Source: Thermoplasmata archaeon (GTDB lineage: Archaea; Thermoplasmatota; Thermoplasmata; Halarchaeoplasmatales; Halarchaeoplasmataceae). From it: a DNA stretch of 7,573 bases. A program made the position numbers and the translations under genes. Each line of letters begins with the position of its first letter. Position 1 is the stretch's first letter. Below the pieces are notes generated by a model. The model ran no database searches, was not told the DNA's origin, and was given only the letters and a program-made list of their open reading frames with translations. Positions 5,617 to 7,573 of the stretch are shown piece after piece. The stretch lies in contig SKVC01000080.1 of the NCBI GenBank assembly GCA_007129655.1, forward strand, positions 1 through 7,573. Reading direction: 5' to 3'.

Positions 5617-6516
5617 GTGAAGATATTTGTAGATACGGCAATAATAGAAGAGATAAAAAAGGCAGAATCTTGGGGCATTTTAGATGGCGTGACCACTAAT
5701 CCATCGTTGATCAAAAAAGCTGTGGATAGTATGGAAGATATTAGTCTAGAGGACTATATCGTAGAAATACTAAAAACCGTCGATGGTCCAGTAAGTCTAG
5801 AGGTAGCTGGCTCGTGTTACAGAGATATGGTAAAAGAGGCGAAAACGCTATACGACAAATTTAACGATGTAAACGATAATGTCGTGATCAAAATACCGGT
5901 AAACACGTACATGGAGAAAGGTGACGATAATTTTGAAGGTATACGGACTATTAAAACATTGAGCGAAGAGGGAATACAAGTAAATTGTACTTTGATAATG
6001 AGTTCAAATCAAGCTCTGATGGCCGCCAAAGCAGGAGCTGCCTACGTGAGTCCTTTCTTGGGTCGTATCGACGATCACCTACGACACGCCATGGGACTCG
6101 TAAAAGGTGAAGATTATCCTAAGGATATCTACTATCCCGAAGATATAGCCCAAAGAGTTCGTGATTACAAGCTTATGGAACTACTAGAAGATAGAACTCC
6201 TGATGAAGTACTTTACAATGACCAAGAAGTGATGAGGATATTTGATTGGGGCAATGATAACGGTATTTATTCAGGATTAGATCTTATTTGGTCGATACAA
6301 CAGATATACGAAAAATACGATTTTAGTACGGAAGTTATCGCTGCCAGCATACGTAACGCTAGACAGGTAAGGTTATGTGCTGAGATGGGTGTAGATATAT
6401 CTACAATACCATTTAATGTTATCGAAAATATGATGGTCCACTACAAGACAAGCGAAGGTATGAAGGCCTTCTGCAAAGACGTTGTCCCCGAGTACAGAGA
6501 GATATTGAAAGATTAG
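5617..6516 (+). CDS. tal: Transaldolase, TalC/Fsa-type, with an extra internal segment
   Basis: Moves a dihydroxyacetone unit between sugar phosphates and works with transketolase in ribose-5-phosphate formation. The TIM-barrel motifs of the short transaldolase family appear in order: FVDTA (D6), DGVTTNPSLI (N28), SLEVAG (E62), VVIKIPVN (K92, the Schiff-base lysine), TLIMSSNQALMAAKAGAAYVSPFLGRID (125-152) and TEVIAASIRNARQV (238-251). E62, and the lack of tyrosine in the TLIMSS segment, point to transaldolase rather than fructose-6-phosphate aldolase (family knowledge applied by inference). The family is usually ~215-225 residues; this one has 299. The surplus is a charged, helix-prone block at about 154-216, between GRIDD and GIYSGLDLI, which are adjacent in ordinary members. 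The frame stays open, codon use is unchanged and the catalytic parts are intact, so the enzyme is probably active. GTG start by the ribosome binding site at 5607-5613. Its stop overlaps that of the opposite-strand gene. Confidence 0.93.
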   Translation: MKIFVDTAIIEEIKKAESWGILDGVTTNPSLIKKAVDSMEDISLEDYIVEILKTVDGPVSLEVAGSCYRDMVKEAKTLYDKFNDVNDNVVIKIPVNTYMEKGDDNFEGIRTIKTLSEEGIQVNCTLIMSSNQALMAAKAGAAYVSPFLGRIDDHLRHAMGLVKGEDYPKDIYYPEDIAQRVRDYKLMELLEDRTPDEVLYNDQEVMRIFDWGNDNGIYSGLDLIWSIQQIYEKYDFSTEVIAASIRNARQVRLCAEMGVDISTIPFNVIENMMVHYKTSEGMKAFCKDVVPEYREILKD

Positions 6517-7121
6517 GGAATCCAGAGCGCTTTACCGAGAGGAAGGATCTCTCTCTCTGCCATATTATTCAACAATACAGCTGCAGCACCGTAGAAAGAA
6601 AAGGCGGAAACCGCTACCAATGAAATGCCTACTGGTATCGGAGACGTGCCTGTTAGTATATGGAATACGAGTGTTATTATCGCTATATCTATGGATAACA
6701 GGATGGCTACTAGAGTTTTGTTCGTCATCAATGATGCGAAGGTTAGTATCAGACTGAAGAATAAGAATCCGATCAGTCCGTAGGCATAATGAGTAAGATC
6801 GAATGATACTGGTGTAAAAATAGTGATGAACAATGTTAGGGAAACCGAGTACCAGAGTAATGAATATGTAGTAAAAGCAGTTGCTCCGAATATATTGTTT
6901 CTTTTAAAGTCCATGATTCCAGCGATCAACTGGGCTGTAGCTCCCAAAAACAATGTCCAAGGTATCATAAGGGATGTTGCCGATGCCGATGCAAATCCTA
7001 GATCTGTCGACGCAAGTACCAATGCTGCTATTGCTAGGCCGATAAGTCCCAAAGAGGCAGGTTCTGCAGCCATAACAGGTAGCTCTTTAACGCTGATATC
7101 TTCTGAAGAATGTTGTTCCAT
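6513..7121 (-). CDS. GPR1/FUN34/YaaH (SatP-type) acetate/succinate transporter
   Basis: Six-helix membrane protein of the AceTr family, which moves acetate or related small carboxylates across the cytoplasmic membrane. With ATG 7121 it has 202 residues, the family length. Helices are at about 25-44, 52-72, 77-99, 113-132, 136-157 and 164-186. Signatures are FLGATAQLIAGIMDFKRNN (58-76) and IFGATAFTTYSLLW (77-90), which match SatP 'FGATAFTSYGAFW'. The usual NPAPLGL motif before helix 1 is here EPASLGL (20-26), with Asn and the second Pro changed, so substrate choice may differ. GTG 7142 would add seven residues, but ATG 7121 lies 27 nt from a TATA box and fits a leaderless start. Its stop overlaps the convergent transaldolase stop by four bases. 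It lies just downstream of rqcH on the same strand, apparently with its own promoter. Confidence 0.9.
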   Translation of the reverse strand: MEQHSSEDISVKELPVMAAEPASLGLIGLAIAALVLASTDLGFASASATSLMIPWTLFLGATAQLIAGIMDFKRNNIFGATAFTTYSLLWYSVSLTLFITIFTPVSFDLTHYAYGLIGFLFFSLILTFASLMTNKTLVAILLSIDIAIITLVFHILTGTSPIPVGISLVAVSAFSFYGAAAVLLNNMAEREILPLGKALWIP

Positions 7122-7143
7122 GAAAAAAGCCGTAAGGACCACT

Positions 7144-7153
7144 AATATTTATG
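7144..7153 (-). promoter_or_regulatory. TATA box of the acetate-transporter gene
   Basis: On the minus strand CATAAATATT (7153-7144) is centred about 27 nt before ATG 7121. This is the archaeal TATA-to-start distance for a leaderless transcript. It lies in the 40-base gap after the rqcH stop and argues that the transporter can be transcribed alone. Confidence 0.6.
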
Positions 7154-7161
7154 TGTGATGG

Positions 7162-7573
7162 TTAATCCTCTATCACTTTTAAACCACCGGGTGGCATCAG
7201 CTTTTGTATCTCCGTAACAGGTACATGTAGTTTATCTGACATCCGTTTCGCAAAACTATTTACACTCTCTTGACCCGAGATGAAATAGACCTTATCTTTA
7301 ACCATACCTTCAGCTAGACTTGGAGCTACAGTGACTTTTCTTTTATCGTCGTATGTTATCTCACCGATACACGCCTTCAAGGGCAAATCTTTGATGAAAT
7401 TCCGTTTGCCCCGTATCACAAATGCTCCCGTCGGCAGTGATTCTCCAGATTCGGCTGTTTTACTTACTTGGTCCGGATATACCCAGTAAGCTATACCCGT
7501 GGCTATTCCACGTTTCCATTCTTTAGAATGAATGACGGCGAATTGACACGCTTCTTCAAGAGTTTTTTCACTT
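7162..7573 (-). CDS. rqcH: RqcH/NFACT family protein, C-terminal part (5' truncated by window)
   Basis: The frame enters from the right edge and stops at 7162-7164, giving the last 136 residues. It shows the NFACT-R domain: TLEEACQFAVIHSKEWKRG, AYWVYPDQVSKTA, then LPTGAFVIRGKRNFI. These match the conserved '(A/S)YWVYP.QVSK.A..GE.L.TG(S/A)F.IRGK(R/K)N' block of RqcH, Tae2 and Rqc2. The C-terminus EIQKLMPPGGLKVIED is the archaeal type, which ends soon after the 'PPGG' motif and lacks the longer NFACT-C domain of eukaryotes. Family role: it binds the 50S subunit with stalled peptidyl-tRNA and adds alanine tails that mark the chain for degradation; the ribosome-associated role in archaea is inferred from this. 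A GTG codon at 7419 lies inside the conserved domain and is not the start; the frame continues upstream without a stop. Confidence 0.93.
   Translation of the reverse strand, partial: SEKTLEEACQFAVIHSKEWKRGIATGIAYWVYPDQVSKTAESGESLPTGAFVIRGKRNFIKDLPLKACIGEITYDDKRKVTVAPSLAEGMVKDKVYFISGQESVNSFAKRMSDKLHVPVTEIQKLMPPGGLKVIED

Noticed and set aside
6823..7158. Plus-strand open frame of 111 codons
   Set aside because: It is the antisense shadow of the six-helix transporter gene, with no family resemblance of its own.

Overview
The window looks like a piece of a euryarchaeal genome, most probably a Thermoplasmatota-type lineage (the lineage is an inference; nothing here fixes it). The archaeal signs are a group II chaperonin (thermosome), a transketolase split into two genes, a short TalC/Fsa-type transaldolase, an RqcH/NFACT protein ending in an archaeal-style 'PPGG' tail, AT-rich TATA boxes about 27 nt before likely leaderless starts, and a tRNA-Ser gene without an encoded CCA. 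Some internal genes instead carry Shine-Dalgarno sites, so both kinds of translation start appear to be used.

Layout. Bases 1-311 are the 3' end of a membrane-anchored surface protein with a proline-rich cytoplasmic tail, followed by a T-rich terminator. Bases 361-930 are non-coding apart from tRNA-Ser(GCU) on the minus strand (469-553). Upstream of this tRNA is the oddest part of the window: a 53-nt direct repeat (542-594 and 743-795, 201 bp apart). Each copy carries the first 12 nt of the tRNA plus its 5' flank. Between the copies lie five hairpins spaced about 30 nt apart (596-739). From 891 a promoter leads into the thermosome gene (933-2540). A plus-strand cluster follows: purN (purine synthesis), an uncharacterised DUF1122-like gene, the two transketolase halves and a transaldolase (2617-6516). 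On the minus strand, a GPR1/FUN34/YaaH-type acetate transporter (6513-7121) converges on the transaldolase with a 4-bp overlap of stop codons, and upstream of it is the 3' end of rqcH (7162-7573, cut by the window edge).

How the genes fit together. Transketolase and transaldolase form the non-oxidative pentose-phosphate branch, which supplies ribose-5-phosphate and hence PRPP. PurN uses the PRPP-derived glycinamide ribonucleotide, so the cluster reads as a sugar-phosphate-to-purine supply unit. Thermosome and RqcH both serve protein quality control but are on opposite strands and not linked. The transaldolase is unusual in carrying an extra segment of about 60 residues. The hairpin array between the tRNA-derived repeats is the best candidate for something undescribed.
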